Source: Pseudobutyrivibrio sp. (lineage in GTDB: Bacteria; Bacillota_A; Clostridia; Lachnospirales; Lachnospiraceae). From it: a stretch of 47,670 bases of DNA. Shown here in pieces: positions 37,990 through 47,326 of this stretch. The first letter of the stretch is position 1, and each line of letters starts with the position of its first letter. A program made the translations under genes and the position numbers. Below the pieces are notes generated by a model, which was not told the DNA's origin, ran no database searches, and saw nothing but the letters and a program-made list of their open reading frames with translations. The stretch covers positions 1 to 47,670 of the forward strand of contig JAILNO010000115.1 in assembly GCA_024691465.1 (NCBI GenBank), given 5' to 3'.

Positions 37990-37999
37990 TTCCTTTTTG

Positions 38000-38036
38000 G
38001 CAAGTGGTATTCAGCGGGGATACCACTTGCTTTTTT
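38000..38036 (+). terminator. Terminator after glycerol oxidoreductase genes
   Basis: GCAAGTGGTAT (38000-38010) pairs with ATACCACTTGC (38020-38030), followed by six T. Confidence 0.9.
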
Positions 38037-38086
38037 ATGCCTAAATTGAATATACTTAACTAGATTATAAATTTAGGAGTTACGAA

Positions 38087-40243
38087 ATGGATATTACTAA
38101 ACAGATTGCATCTGAACTTGCAGTTAAGAATTCGCAGGTGGATGCTGCTATTAAGCTTTTAGATGAGGGGAATACAGTCCCATTTATTTCTCGATACAGA
38201 AAGGAAGCTACAGGAGGCCTCAATGATGAGCAGCTTCGTACACTTTCTGAGCGATTAACGTATTTACGTAATCTTGAGGAGAAGAAGGCTACATGCCTTG
38301 CATCTATTGAGGAGCAGGGACTTCTCACAGACGAGCTCAAGCAGGCGATTATGGAAGCTACCACTCAGGTGGCTGTTGATGATTTGTATAGACCTTACAG
38401 ACCTAAGCGCCGCACCAGAGCTACCATTGCTAAGGAAAAGGGACTAGAGCCACTAGCTAATATCATCATTTTACAGATGACAGATAAGTCTCTTGAGGCT
38501 GAGGCTCAGGCTTTTATCGATGCTGATAAGGGTGTGGAGTCTGCGGAGGACGCTATTGCAGGAGCATGTGATATCATTGCTGAATCTATTTCTGATGATG
38601 CTGATTATCGTACCTGGATTAGAGAGAAGACTTTCAAAAATGGACGAATTATTTCAAAGGCTAAGGATGATAAGGCAGAGTCTGTATATGAGAATTACTA
38701 TGATTATGACGAGGCTATAGCCAAGCTTCCAGGACATAGGATTCTTGCACTTAACCGTGGTGAGAAAGAGAAGATTCTCAAGGTTACCATCGAGGCTCCA
38801 GTTGAAGATATTATTAGATACTTAGAGAAGAAGGTTATCAGCAGGGACAATCCTAATACTACAGCTGCGCTTCAGGCTACAGTTGAGGACGCGTACACAC
38901 GTCTGATTGCTCCTTCTATAGAGAATGAGATAAGAGGCAATCTTACAGAGATGGCTGAGGATGGTGCAATTAAGGTGTTCGGCAAGAATCTTACTCAGCT
39001 TCTTATGCAGCCACCTATTGCTGGTCGCAATGTGCTCGGTTGGGATCCTGCTTTTAGAACAGGATGTAAGATAGCTGTAGTGGATGCTACAGGTAAGGTG
39101 CTGGATACTACAGTTGTATATCCAACTGCTCCTCAGAACAAGGTTGAGGAGACTAAGAGAGTTATCAAGGCTATGATTAAGAAGTACCATGTATCGCTCA
39201 TATCATTAGGCAATGGTACCGCCAGCCGCGAGTCTGAGCAGATTATTGTAGATATGCTCAAGGAGATTCCTGATAAGGTTGAGTACATCATAGTTAACGA
39301 GGCAGGTGCATCGGTATATTCTGCTAGTAAGCTTGCCACAGAGGAGTTCCCTAACTTTGATGTAGGACAGCGTTCAGCTACATCTATGGCTCGCCGTCTC
39401 CAGGATCCACTTGCAGAGCTTGTGAAGATTGACCCTAAGTCAGTCGGTGTAGGTCAGTATCAGCACGATATGAACCAGAAGAAGCTCGATGAGACCCTTG
39501 CTGGCGTAGTTGAGACTTGCGTTAATGCAGTCGGTGTAGATCTTAATACAGCTTCAGCATCATTGCTTGAGTATGTGTCAGGTATTAATAAGACATTGGC
39601 TAAGAATATTGTTTCATATAGAGAAGAGAATGGCCGTTTCAATTCCAGAGCTGAGCTTAAGAAGGTCCCTAAGTTAGGACCTAAGGCTTTTGAGCAGTGT
39701 GCTGGTTTCATGCGAATCATCGGTGGCAAGAATCCACTGGATGCCACAGCTGTTCACCCAGAGAGTTATGATGCAGCCAAGGCACTTCTTGAGAAGCTTG
39801 GATTCAATACCAGTGATATTGCAGAGGGTACTTTGAAAGATATACACAAGAGTATTAGCAATATCAAGGCTTTATCCACAGAGCTGGGCATTGGCGAGAT
39901 GACACTTGAGGATATCATCAAGGAGCTTGAGAAGCCAGGTCGTGATCCTCGTGAGGATATGCCTAAGCCTATTCTTAAGAGTGATGTACTTGAGATGAAG
40001 GATCTTAAGCCAGGTATGCAGCTTAAGGGAACTGTCCGCAATGTTATTGACTTCGGTGCCTTTGTAGATATAGGCGTTCATCAGGATGGATTGGTTCATA
40101 TCTCTCAGATGACAGATAGATATATTAAACACCCACTAGAGGTGGTATCAGTTGGAGATATTGTTGACGTGGAAGTACTATCCGTCGATGAGAAAAAGGG
40201 ACGCATTTCCCTTACTATGAAGCTTCAATCTAAAAAGCAATAG
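38087..40243 (+). CDS. tex: Tex-type RNA-binding protein
   Basis: The 718-residue protein has the full Tex layout: N-terminal helical domain (IKLLDEGNTVPFISRYRKEATGG), YqgF/RNase H-like domain (VLGWDPAFRTGCKIAVVD), helix-hairpin-helix region (LEYVSGINKTLAKNIVSYRE) and C-terminal S1 domain (GTVRNVIDFGAFVDIGVHQDGLVH, about 650-715). Tex binds nucleic acids and affects transcription and stress survival; its exact job is unsettled. aggag precedes the ATG. It appears monocistronic between terminators. Confidence 0.96.
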   Translation: MDITKQIASELAVKNSQVDAAIKLLDEGNTVPFISRYRKEATGGLNDEQLRTLSERLTYLRNLEEKKATCLASIEEQGLLTDELKQAIMEATTQVAVDDLYRPYRPKRRTRATIAKEKGLEPLANIIILQMTDKSLEAEAQAFIDADKGVESAEDAIAGACDIIAESISDDADYRTWIREKTFKNGRIISKAKDDKAESVYENYYDYDEAIAKLPGHRILALNRGEKEKILKVTIEAPVEDIIRYLEKKVISRDNPNTTAALQATVEDAYTRLIAPSIENEIRGNLTEMAEDGAIKVFGKNLTQLLMQPPIAGRNVLGWDPAFRTGCKIAVVDATGKVLDTTVVYPTAPQNKVEETKRVIKAMIKKYHVSLISLGNGTASRESEQIIVDMLKEIPDKVEYIIVNEAGASVYSASKLATEEFPNFDVGQRSATSMARRLQDPLAELVKIDPKSVGVGQYQHDMNQKKLDETLAGVVETCVNAVGVDLNTASASLLEYVSGINKTLAKNIVSYREENGRFNSRAELKKVPKLGPKAFEQCAGFMRIIGGKNPLDATAVHPESYDAAKALLEKLGFNTSDIAEGTLKDIHKSISNIKALSTELGIGEMTLEDIIKELEKPGRDPREDMPKPILKSDVLEMKDLKPGMQLKGTVRNVIDFGAFVDIGVHQDGLVHISQMTDRYIKHPLEVVSVGDIVDVEVLSVDEKKGRISLTMKLQSKKQ

Positions 40244-40326
40244 ATTCTTTATTGTAATCATATACATAAATCAATACACTAAATTGTCGTAATTGAACAA
40301 AATGTATCAATAGAAGGCAGATTATA

Positions 40327-40355
40327 TTGACAATTATGCCCATTAATCCTATACT
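40327..40355 (+). promoter_or_regulatory. Strong promoter with no gene downstream
   Basis: TTGACA (40327-40332), a 17-bp spacer and TATACT (40350-40355). Transcription would start near 40362 and meet a terminator at 40409-40448. Confidence 0.75.
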
Positions 40356-40361
40356 TCTCTT

Positions 40362-40448
40362 TAGTTAGAGAAAGTAACAGTTTGTTTGCTTTTTAGGAGA
40401 AATGGGTTAGAGCAAGTCGTTAGGGGTTTCGACTTGCTCTATTTTTTT
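40362..40448 (+). ncRNA. Candidate small RNA (about 87 nt)
   Basis: A promoter and a strong intrinsic terminator bracket a transcript with no substantial reading frame. It holds AGGAG followed by ATG-GGT-TAG, a two-codon frame (40401-40409 region), then the terminator stem. It may instead be a leader or the tex 3' end. I do not recognise a known RNA family. Confidence 0.4.
40409..40448 (+). terminator. Terminator upstream of YcxB-like gene
   Basis: AGAGCAAGTCG (40409-40419) pairs with CGACTTGCTCT (40430-40440), followed by ATTTTTTT. Confidence 0.9.
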
Positions 40449-40463
40449 GCGCAAAAGTATGAT
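40434..40463 (+). promoter_or_regulatory. Candidate promoter of the YcxB-tsa operon
   Basis: TTGCTC (40434-40439), an 18-bp spacer and TATGAT (40458-40463). The -35 lies within the 3' arm of the preceding terminator. Confidence 0.45.
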
Positions 40464-40495
40464 AAAATGACTAAAAATAGGGAGATTTTGGGATT

Positions 40496-40999
40496 ATGGG
40501 ACAGAATATTAAATTTAGCGTACAAATATCAGAGGATGATTTATACAAGTACAATTTACATCATGCATACACAAGCACCCAGGGGATTTTTTCAATTGTT
40601 CTCTTTGTGCTTCTTATTGCAGTGTGGGTTTTGAAGTTTCCAGATTTGTCACCTGTATATAAGGTTGCATATCCTTTAGTTGCAGTGATTTTTCTGTTCT
40701 ACATACCGATGAATCTCAAGTTAAGGGTTAAGAGTCAGATGACTCAGGAGGTGTTTATGCATCCCCTTAATTACGAGCTCACAGACACCGGAGTGATTGT
40801 TAGTTCTCCAGCAGCTGATGAGCCATCAGAGCTTCCATGGGAGTATATCTATAAGATATCCACCTGGAAGGGTTACTTACTTATTTATAGCAATCGTGTC
40901 AATGCTTACATAGTTCCTATCAAGGATATTGAGGGACAGTACGATGAGGTGATTGCATATATTCAATCTCATGTTGAGGATTATAGGCTTAAGTTATAA
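40496..40999 (+). CDS. YcxB-like membrane protein
   Basis: The 167-residue protein has two adjacent membrane segments (about 31-47 and 54-74) followed by a soluble domain with YELTDTGVIVSS, ELPWEYIYKISTWKGYLLIYSNRVNAYIVP, the pattern of YcxB-like proteins. Function is unknown. It is the first gene of the run leading into tsaE, with which it overlaps by one base (TAATG). Confidence 0.8.
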   Translation: MGQNIKFSVQISEDDLYKYNLHHAYTSTQGIFSIVLFVLLIAVWVLKFPDLSPVYKVAYPLVAVIFLFYIPMNLKLRVKSQMTQEVFMHPLNYELTDTGVIVSSPAADEPSELPWEYIYKISTWKGYLLIYSNRVNAYIVPIKDIEGQYDEVIAYIQSHVEDYRLKL

Positions 41000-41430
41000 T
41001 GAAACAGATAATAGAAACTAATTCACCAGAAGAGACATTAGCCCTTGGCCATAAGCTGGCATCTGAGGCTACACCTGGTCAGGTATTTACATTGATAGGC
41101 GACCTTGGGGTAGGTAAGACAGTCTTTACTCAAGGATTTGCCACAGGACTAGATATTGATGAAGCTATTTGCAGCCCTACATTTACCATAGTTCAGGTAT
41201 ATGATAGTGGCAGATTGCCGTTTTATCATTTCGACGTATATCGTATAGGCGATATAGAGGAGATGGATGAGATAGGTTACGAGGATTATATATATGGAGA
41301 TGGAGTCTCTCTTATAGAGTGGGCTAATCTCATTGAGGATATTTTACCGGAGAGTTACACACGAGTTACTATTGAGAAAAATCTAGAAAAAGGATTCGAT
41401 TATCGCAAGATTACGGTAGAACAGATTTAA
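40999..41430 (+). CDS. tsaE: tRNA t6A ATPase TsaE
   Basis: The 143-residue ATPase has Walker A GDLGVGKTVFTQGFATGL (about 34-51), SPTFTIVQVYDSGRLPFYHFD and LIEWANLIEDILP. It works with TsaB and TsaD in making N6-threonylcarbamoyladenosine at A37 of ANN-decoding tRNAs. tsaB follows after 1 nt and tsaD lies 2.7 kb downstream. Confidence 0.95.
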   Translation: MKQIIETNSPEETLALGHKLASEATPGQVFTLIGDLGVGKTVFTQGFATGLDIDEAICSPTFTIVQVYDSGRLPFYHFDVYRIGDIEEMDEIGYEDYIYGDGVSLIEWANLIEDILPESYTRVTIEKNLEKGFDYRKITVEQI

Positions 41431-41431
41431 G

Positions 41432-42142
41432 ATGAAGATATTAGGTATAGATGGCTCAGGCTTAGTTGCCTCTGTCGCTTTAATAGAAGATGATAATTTA
41501 ATAGGTGAGTATACTACAGGTTATAAGAAGACTCACTCACAGACTCTGCTTCCTATGCTTGATGAACTTAGCCAGATGGTAGAGTTAGATCTTAATAGTA
41601 TTGATGCCATAGCTGTTGCTGGTGGCCCGGGTTCATTCACAGGCCTTCGTATAGCTTCTGCAACTGCTAAGGGACTGGGATTATCTTTGGGATGCCCTAT
41701 TGTATCAGTGCCTACAGTTGATGCTTTAGCTTTTAATCTCTGGGGCCAGTCAGGGGTTATTTGTCCTATCATGGATGCCAGGAGGGGCCAGGTATACACT
41801 GGCTTGTATTCCTTTAGTGATGATGGCTCTTTTAATGTTATTAAGGAACAGTGTGCAGTTGATTTCCATGATATTGCAAGGGATATTAATGAGCTTAAGC
41901 AGCCAGTTACTTTCCTTGGAGACGGGGTACCTGTTTTTAAGGAACTGATTTCAGAGCTTATAGAGGTTCCATATAGATTCGCGCCAGCGCACCTGAACAG
42001 GCAGCATGCGTCTTCAGTGGCTACATTAGGTGGCCTATACTATCAGGCTGGTGATTGTGACAATGCAGCAGATCATAGACCAGAGTACTTGAGACTTTCT
42101 CAGGCTGAGCGTGAGCGCTTAGAGAGGGAAGGTAAGGCTTAA
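41432..42142 (+). CDS. tsaB: tRNA t6A synthesis protein TsaB
   Basis: The 236-residue ASKHA-fold protein has the N-terminal MKILGIDGSGLVASVALIED, TLLPMLDELSQM and the conserved GGPGSFTGLRIASATAKGLG. It forms the scaffold of the TsaBDE complex. The start lies 1 nt after tsaE and its stop overlaps rimI by one base. Confidence 0.95.
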   Translation: MKILGIDGSGLVASVALIEDDNLIGEYTTGYKKTHSQTLLPMLDELSQMVELDLNSIDAIAVAGGPGSFTGLRIASATAKGLGLSLGCPIVSVPTVDALAFNLWGQSGVICPIMDARRGQVYTGLYSFSDDGSFNVIKEQCAVDFHDIARDINELKQPVTFLGDGVPVFKELISELIEVPYRFAPAHLNRQHASSVATLGGLYYQAGDCDNAADHRPEYLRLSQAERERLEREGKA

Positions 42143-42588
42143 TGGCTTTTACATTTAGAGAGGCAGTGGAGTCCGATATAGATAGGATAGTTTCTATTGA
42201 GACGGCGTCCATGAGCAATCCCTGGACTTACAATTCTTATTTAGAGGCTGTTGATTCGGAGCATGCTTTTATATTAGTAGCAGAGGAGTCTGGTGATGTG
42301 GCAGGATTTAGTGTTTTTTACCTGACACCACCTGAGTGTGAACTGCCTGATATAGTTGTAGCTGAATCATATAGAGGCAAGGGGCTTGGCACTTTACTTT
42401 TGAATGAATCAATCCATAAGCTTGAGGCTTTGGGTATTGATACGATTTTTCTAGAGGTTAGAGAATCTAATACACCAGCCAGGGCTTTATATAATAAGAT
42501 AGGATTTACTGAGATAGGCAAGCGCAAGTATTTCTACAGCAATCCTATAGAAGATGCCATTTGTATGAGTTTTAATATGGCAGATTAG
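42142..42588 (+). CDS. rimI: Ribosomal-protein-alanine N-acetyltransferase RimI
   Basis: The 148-residue GNAT protein has acetyl-CoA loop VVAESYRGKGLGTLLL (about 72-87), FLEVRESNTPARALYNKIGF and IGKRKYFYSNPIEDAICM. RimI acetylates the N-terminus of ribosomal protein S18 in E. coli. It is commonly placed between tsaB and tsaD, as here. Confidence 0.92.
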   Translation: MAFTFREAVESDIDRIVSIETASMSNPWTYNSYLEAVDSEHAFILVAEESGDVAGFSVFYLTPPECELPDIVVAESYRGKGLGTLLLNESIHKLEALGIDTIFLEVRESNTPARALYNKIGFTEIGKRKYFYSNPIEDAICMSFNMAD

Positions 42589-42612
42589 ATAGTTACTTGA
42601 AAGGATATATAG

Positions 42613-43524
42613 ATGTTAGATGTATGTTTGTTGGGAACTGCAGGCATGATGCCTCTTCCTAATAGATGGCTTACGTCATGTTTGTTTAGGTTTAATGGTG
42701 AGAGTCTTTTGGTTGACTGCGGTGAAGGCACACAGGTGGCTCTCAGGGAGGCTGGGTTTTCTCCCAATCCCATTTCCATAATTTGCCTTACCCACTATCA
42801 TGCTGATCATGTTAGTGGTCTACCGGGTTTCTTACTTTCCATGGGTAATTCAGATAGGACGGAGCCTGTTACCATTGTTGGTCCTAAGGGGCTTGAGCGT
42901 GTGGTTAACTCTCTTAGAGTGATTGCACCAGAGCTTCCCTTTGAGATTAGATTCCACGAGATTAGTGGAGATGATGAATGCTTTGAATTAATGGGATTTC
43001 ATATCCACGCTTTCAAAGTCAACCATAATGTTTTATGCTATGGTTATACAATAGATATTCCTAGGAAGGGTAGATTCGATGTGGAGGCGGCTAAGAGCTT
43101 TGGCTTGCCTGTTAACCTATGGAATCCTCTTCAGAAGGGTAATACAGTAGAATACGAAGGTAAGACCTATTCGCCAGATATGGTTATGGGCGGGGCTCGT
43201 CGCGGACTTAGAGTTACTTATTGTACAGATACTCGTCCAACTAAATCACTTGTGTCGGCAGCTCAGGATTCGGATCTTCTTATTTGTGAGGGCATGTATG
43301 CTGAGGAAGATAAGCTTGCAAAGGCTCGTCAGAATAAGCATATGACATTTTATGAGGCTGCACATGTAGCTAAGGAAGCACAGGTACGTGAATTGTGGCT
43401 TACTCATTTCTCTCCGTCCATGACGGGACACAAGAGATATATGAAAAAGGTCTGTGAGATTTTTTCACAGGCTCAATTGGGGGAAGACGGCAAGTTTATA
43501 GAGCTTGATTTTGCGGAGGAGTAG
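42613..43524 (+). CDS. rnz: Ribonuclease Z-type metallo-beta-lactamase protein
   Basis: The 303-residue protein has the N-terminal LLGTAGMMPLPNRWLTSCLF, LLVDCGEGTQVALREAG and the zinc motif THYHADHVSG (about 60-69), with a later LWLTHFSPSM histidine. This is the RNase Z pattern, the enzyme that trims tRNA 3' trailers. That fits the tRNAs here (tRNA-Gln, tRNA-Ser), which lack encoded CCA. THYHADH replaces the commoner THLHGDH, keeping all metal ligands. Confidence 0.9.
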   Translation: MLDVCLLGTAGMMPLPNRWLTSCLFRFNGESLLVDCGEGTQVALREAGFSPNPISIICLTHYHADHVSGLPGFLLSMGNSDRTEPVTIVGPKGLERVVNSLRVIAPELPFEIRFHEISGDDECFELMGFHIHAFKVNHNVLCYGYTIDIPRKGRFDVEAAKSFGLPVNLWNPLQKGNTVEYEGKTYSPDMVMGGARRGLRVTYCTDTRPTKSLVSAAQDSDLLICEGMYAEEDKLAKARQNKHMTFYEAAHVAKEAQVRELWLTHFSPSMTGHKRYMKKVCEIFSQAQLGEDGKFIELDFAEE

Positions 43525-43525
43525 C

Positions 43526-44107
43526 ATGAAAAAGGTACTGCGAATAGGAATAGCGGTTATATGTATGGTTTCTCTGATTGTAGGGTACTATGCTTATTTG
43601 TCACGCCGCAATGATTCTGTTTCTGCAGATGAGAGTGTTGAGTTATCAGAGGTGCAGGCAATCATTTCTAGGAATTTTCAGAAGGATTACCCAGCCACAC
43701 CTCGTGCAGTAGTTAAATGGTATAATCGAATTATTACAGCCTACTATAATGAAGAATATACTCAAGAAGAGTTAGAAAAGATGGCGGATCAGGCTAGATT
43801 CCTTATGGATGATGAGCTTCTTTCATACAATCCTAAGGATACCTATCTAGCATCTCTTTCTCTTGAGATTGAGGATTATCATAATCGTGCCAGGACTATA
43901 GTCTCTAGCACAGTTAGTGATTCGAATGAGGTTCAATATAAGACCGTCAATGGTTATGAGTGTGCATTTGTTTCCACCTATTACTTTATTAGGGAAGGAA
44001 GCTCATATACCAGGACTTACGAGGACTTCTGCTTGAGGAAGGATTCTAACGGCAATTGGAAGATTCTTACATGGAGGCTGTCCACAGAGGACGATATTAA
44101 TGAATAA
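43526..44107 (+). CDS. Membrane-anchored lipoprotein-like protein of unknown function (DUF6715-like)
   Basis: The 193-residue protein has a basic N-terminus, one hydrophobic segment (about 6-24, no lipobox cysteine), then a soluble extracytoplasmic domain with [20 protein letters not shown] and [18 protein letters not shown]. Similar proteins are common in Lachnospiraceae beside tsaD. No function can be assigned. ATG 43526 after ggagg is preferred to an earlier frame start. It overlaps tsaD by 8 nt (ATGAATAA). Confidence 0.8.
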   Translation: MKKVLRIGIAVICMVSLIVGYYAYLSRRNDSVSADESVELSEVQAIISRNFQKDYPATPRAVVKWYNRIITAYYNEEYTQEELEKMADQARFLMDDELLSYNPKDTYLASLSLEIEDYHNRARTIVSSTVSDSNEVQYKTVNGYECAFVSTYYFIREGSSYTRTYEDFCLRKDSNGNWKILTWRLSTEDDINE

Positions 44108-45122
44108 AGATATTAGAATTCTTGCAATAGAGAGCTCCTGCGATGAGACCGCAGCAGCTGTAGTAGTAAATGGACGAGATGTCAGAAGTAACATCATATC
44201 TACTCAGATACCTCTCCACACTCTGTACGGAGGGGTGGTTCCTGAGATTGCATCCAGAAAACACATAGAAAGAATTAATCAAGTTATTGAGCAGGCTCTT
44301 GAGGAGGCTGATATGGGTCTTGAGGATATGGACGCCATAGCAGTTACTTATGGGCCTGGACTAGTGGGCGCACTTTTGGTGGGCGTTGCTGAGGCTAAGG
44401 CTATGGCTTTTGCTACAGGCAAGCCTCTTATTGGTGTGCATCACATAGAGGGGCATATTAGCGCCAATTACATTGAGAATAAGGAACTGGAGCCACCATT
44501 TTTGTGTCTGGTAGTTTCAGGTGGACACACTCACTTAGTTAGAGTTGAGGACTATGGCAAGTATGAGATACTTGGACGCACTAGGGATGATGCTGCTGGA
44601 GAGGCCTTTGATAAGGTTGCTAGAGCTATAGGCCTTGGATATCCTGGAGGCCCTAAGATAGAGAAGGCGGCTCATGAGGGGGATCCTAACGCAATTACTT
44701 TCACCAGACCTAAGGTTTCGGACGGAGTCTACGACTTCTCATTTAGTGGTCTTAAGTCTCAGGTGCTTAATTATATCAATGGAGCCCAGATGAAGGGCGA
44801 GACTATAAATGACAAGGATATTGCAGCCTCATTCCAGCAGACTGTTATCGATACATTGTGCGAGCATGCGGCTCTTGCTATCGATGAGTTTGGTATGGAT
44901 AAGTTCGCTATAGCTGGAGGAGTCGCTTCTAACCAGACTCTCAGACAGGCTATGGAGGATATGTGTAAACAGAAGGGTGTTGCTTTCTATCATCCATCAC
45001 CTATTCTTTGTACCGATAATGCTGCCATGATCGGCGCAGCAGGCTATTACGAATACCTGGCTGGTAGAAGAGACGGCTGGGACCTTAATGCAATACCTAA
45101 TCTTAAGCTTGGAGAGAGATAA
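44100..45122 (+). CDS. tsaD: tRNA t6A transferase TsaD
   Basis: The 340-residue metalloprotein has N-terminal [19 protein letters not shown], the metal motif H115-IEG-H119 in [18 protein letters not shown] and the ASNQTLR and [16 protein letters not shown] segments. It transfers the threonylcarbamoyl group to A37. It is coupled to the preceding gene by an 8-nt overlap and followed 2 nt later by ispD. Confidence 0.97.
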   Translation: MNKDIRILAIESSCDETAAAVVVNGRDVRSNIISTQIPLHTLYGGVVPEIASRKHIERINQVIEQALEEADMGLEDMDAIAVTYGPGLVGALLVGVAEAKAMAFATGKPLIGVHHIEGHISANYIENKELEPPFLCLVVSGGHTHLVRVEDYGKYEILGRTRDDAAGEAFDKVARAIGLGYPGGPKIEKAAHEGDPNAITFTRPKVSDGVYDFSFSGLKSQVLNYINGAQMKGETINDKDIAASFQQTVIDTLCEHAALAIDEFGMDKFAIAGGVASNQTLRQAMEDMCKQKGVAFYHPSPILCTDNAAMIGAAGYYEYLAGRRDGWDLNAIPNLKLGER

Positions 45123-45124
45123 TA

Positions 45125-45823
45125 ATGAACAAATTCACTGCAATTGTACTTGCTGCAGGTAGTGGCAAAAGAATGGAGCAGGAGATTCCTAAACAATATA
45201 TGAACATAGGCGGTATGCCTCTTATGGCTCACTGTCTTAAGACATTTCAGGAGAGCAAAGTTACTCAGATCGTACTTGTAGTGTCCCCAGGGGATATTGA
45301 TAAGTGCCGCAAGGAGATTATAGAGAGATACCATATTGATAAGTGTGTTGCTATAGTTGAGGGTGGCGACGAGAGATATGATTCTGTCTACGCTGGACTT
45401 CAGGCTATTGATGACGGCTATGTCCTTATACATGATTGCGCTAGAGCCTTCGTGACTGTCGATATTATACATAGATGTATGTCTGCAGTTGCACTATATG
45501 AGTCTTGCGTTGTAGGTATGCCTACCAAGGATACAGTTAAGCTTACAGATACTCACAGGAAGGTATTAGACACTCCAGATAGGAGTAGTGTATGGATTGT
45601 TCAGACACCTCAGTGCTTCGAGTATAGTCTTGTGCGTAAGGCATATGATGCTGTTATTGCTAATGCTGACACCTCCATTACTGATGATGCTATGGTGGTG
45701 GAGAAAGCTACGAATCATGAGGTTCATATGATTGAGGGATCATATCTCAATATCAAGGTTACTACACCAGAAGATATAGCTTTTGCGGAGGCTATTCTTA
45801 AGACCAGAGCCCATCTAAATTAA
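45125..45823 (+). CDS. ispD: 2-C-methyl-D-erythritol 4-phosphate cytidylyltransferase
   Basis: The 232-residue enzyme activates MEP with CTP in the non-mevalonate isoprenoid pathway. Motifs are VLAAGSGKRMEQEIPKQYM, VLIHDCARAFV and WIVQTPQCFEY, followed by the C-terminal TTPEDIAFAEAIL. It starts 2 nt after tsaD. No clear terminator follows; the tRNA-Ser promoter begins about 90 nt downstream. Confidence 0.94.
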   Translation: MNKFTAIVLAAGSGKRMEQEIPKQYMNIGGMPLMAHCLKTFQESKVTQIVLVVSPGDIDKCRKEIIERYHIDKCVAIVEGGDERYDSVYAGLQAIDDGYVLIHDCARAFVTVDIIHRCMSAVALYESCVVGMPTKDTVKLTDTHRKVLDTPDRSSVWIVQTPQCFEYSLVRKAYDAVIANADTSITDDAMVVEKATNHEVHMIEGSYLNIKVTTPEDIAFAEAILKTRAHLN

Positions 45824-45915
45824 GATGGTACAGGTGTTAGAAAAGTGAGGCAAAACATAGCGTTGTCGCAATTTTCTGAATTCAAGGATTTTAGAAAAAA
45901 CTTACCATTTTTATG

Positions 45916-45944
45916 TTGACATCTCAGGGGCAGGATGATATTAT
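45916..45944 (+). promoter_or_regulatory. Promoter of tRNA-Ser
   Basis: TTGACA (45916-45921), a 17-bp spacer ending GATGA and TATTAT (45939-45944) lie 25 nt before the tRNA. The TGA before the -10 recurs in the promoter array at the window end. Confidence 0.85.
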
Positions 45945-45968
45945 ACTATTCGTGTCCGAGAGATACAT

Positions 45969-46054
45969 GGAGAGGTATCGAAGTGGTCATAACGAGGCGG
46001 TCTTGAAAACCGTTTGTCCGCAAGGGCGCGTGGGTTCGAATCCCACCCTCTCCG
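45969..46054 (+). tRNA. tRNA-Ser (TGA anticodon)
   Basis: An 86-nt cloverleaf with long variable arm: acceptor GGAGAGG (45969-45975) pairs with CCTCTCC (46047-46053), discriminator G at 46054. The loop CTTGAAA carries anticodon TGA (46003-46005), reading UCA and related serine codons. The variable arm is GTCCGCAAGGGC-like, and the T loop is TTCGAAT. CCA is not encoded. Confidence 0.95.
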
Positions 46055-46061
46055 TTCACAT

Positions 46062-46090
46062 AGCAATCGCGATTAGCGGTTGCTTTTTTT
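46062..46090 (+). terminator. Terminator after tRNA-Ser
   Basis: AGCAATCGC (46062-46070) pairs with GCGGTTGCT (46076-46084) with one T-G pair, followed by TTTTTT. Confidence 0.85.
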
Positions 46091-46159
46091 GTACCAATTT
46101 TTAAATAGATATGGTGTTATTGATGGCGTTGTTGTATATTACTAGCAAATGTTTAGAGT

Positions 46160-46177
46160 TAAGTACCTAGGTACTTA
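46160..46177 (+). promoter_or_regulatory. 18-bp palindrome upstream of threonine aldolase
   Basis: TAAGTACCTAGGTACTTA is a perfect palindrome ending 4 nt before the ribosome-binding site (aaggagg, 46182-46188). It looks like an operator or a translation-control hairpin. Confidence 0.5.
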
Positions 46178-46194
46178 TTATAAGGAGGAAGGAC

Positions 46195-47217
46195 ATGTTA
46201 TATTTTTCATGTGATTATGCTGAGGGATGTCATCCTAATGTATTGAAGGCATTGTCTGATACTAATCTGGTATCAACACCAGGCTATGGTGAGGATGTAT
46301 ATTGCGATAGTGCTAAGGATAAGATACGAGACTACATTAAGTGCCCTGACGCTGATATATACTTTTTAGTGGGAGGTACTCAGACTAATCAACTGGTTAT
46401 CGATTCCATGCTCTCCAACTATGATGGTGTGGTTGCTGCTACTACAGGTCATGTGGCTGTACATGAAGCAGGGGCTATTGAGTACAGTGGTCATAAGGTG
46501 ATAACTATTCCTGGTCATGAAGGCAAGATAGATGCAGCTGAGCTTAAGCAGATGCTGATTGATCATTACGCTGATGATAGTGCAGAGCATATGGTTAATC
46601 CTGGTATGGTATATATATCTTATCCTACCGAGTATGGCACACTGTATTCTCGCGGCGAACTTGAGTCTATTTCTTCTATATGTAAGGAGTATGATATACC
46701 GCTGTTTATTGACGGTGCTAGACTAGCATATGGCCTGGCTGCAGCAGAGGATATTACTATGGCGGATATCGCTAAGTTGTGTGATGTCTTCTATATAGGA
46801 GGAACTAAGGTCGGTGCTCTATTTGGAGAGGCTGTAGTATTTACTAAGGGCAATACACCTAAGCACATAATCACTCAGATTAAACAGCATGGAGCTCTTC
46901 TTGCAAAGGGTAGATTATTAGGCGTTCAGTTCGATGCGCTATTTACAGATGATCTCTATATGAAGATGGGACATAATGCTATTGAGATGGCTTCTATTAT
47001 AAAGAAGGATTTAGCAGATAAGGGTTATCAGTTCTTCTTAGACTCACCTACCAATCAGATCTTCATAGTAATGGAGAATGATAAGCTTACAGACTTTGGT
47101 AAGGAGGTGTCATATGGCTTCTGGGAGAAGTATGATGATAGTCATACGGTTATTAGAATTGCTACCTCTTGGAGCACCAATTTAGACTCTGTTGAAGCAT
47201 TGAAAAAAATCTTGTAA
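46195..47217 (+). CDS. Low-specificity L-threonine aldolase-like PLP enzyme
   Basis: The 340-residue PLP protein has the conserved YFLVGGTQTNQLVIDS, TGHVAVHEAGAIE, IPLFIDGARLAYG and the Schiff-base lysine K205 in YIGGTKVGALFGE. Such enzymes split threonine to glycine and acetaldehyde. It fits the beta-eliminating lyase family. aaggagg and an 18-bp palindrome precede the ATG. No terminator is clear before the promoter array that follows. Confidence 0.9.
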   Translation: MLYFSCDYAEGCHPNVLKALSDTNLVSTPGYGEDVYCDSAKDKIRDYIKCPDADIYFLVGGTQTNQLVIDSMLSNYDGVVAATTGHVAVHEAGAIEYSGHKVITIPGHEGKIDAAELKQMLIDHYADDSAEHMVNPGMVYISYPTEYGTLYSRGELESISSICKEYDIPLFIDGARLAYGLAAAEDITMADIAKLCDVFYIGGTKVGALFGEAVVFTKGNTPKHIITQIKQHGALLAKGRLLGVQFDALFTDDLYMKMGHNAIEMASIIKKDLADKGYQFFLDSPTNQIFIVMENDKLTDFGKEVSYGFWEKYDDSHTVIRIATSWSTNLDSVEALKKIL

Positions 47218-47233
47218 AAATTGAAAAAAGTAG

Positions 47234-47262
47234 TTGACGTTGGGTGGTCTGTTTGATATTAT
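47234..47262 (+). promoter_or_regulatory. Promoter P1 of rRNA-type array
   Basis: TTGACG, 17-bp spacer, TATTAT preceded by TGA. The predicted start region reads AACAAGCTGTCGC. Confidence 0.75.
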
Positions 47263-47326
47263 AAACAAGCTGTCGCGAGGGAGTGATAATCACCAAAAAG
47301 TGGCAGTAAAAAATAGTAAAAAGTGC

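Noticed and set aside
37575..38003. 142-residue minus-strand open frame opposite the DUF1667 gene
   Set aside because: It is a shadow of the DUF1667 coding frame and overlaps a terminator stem.
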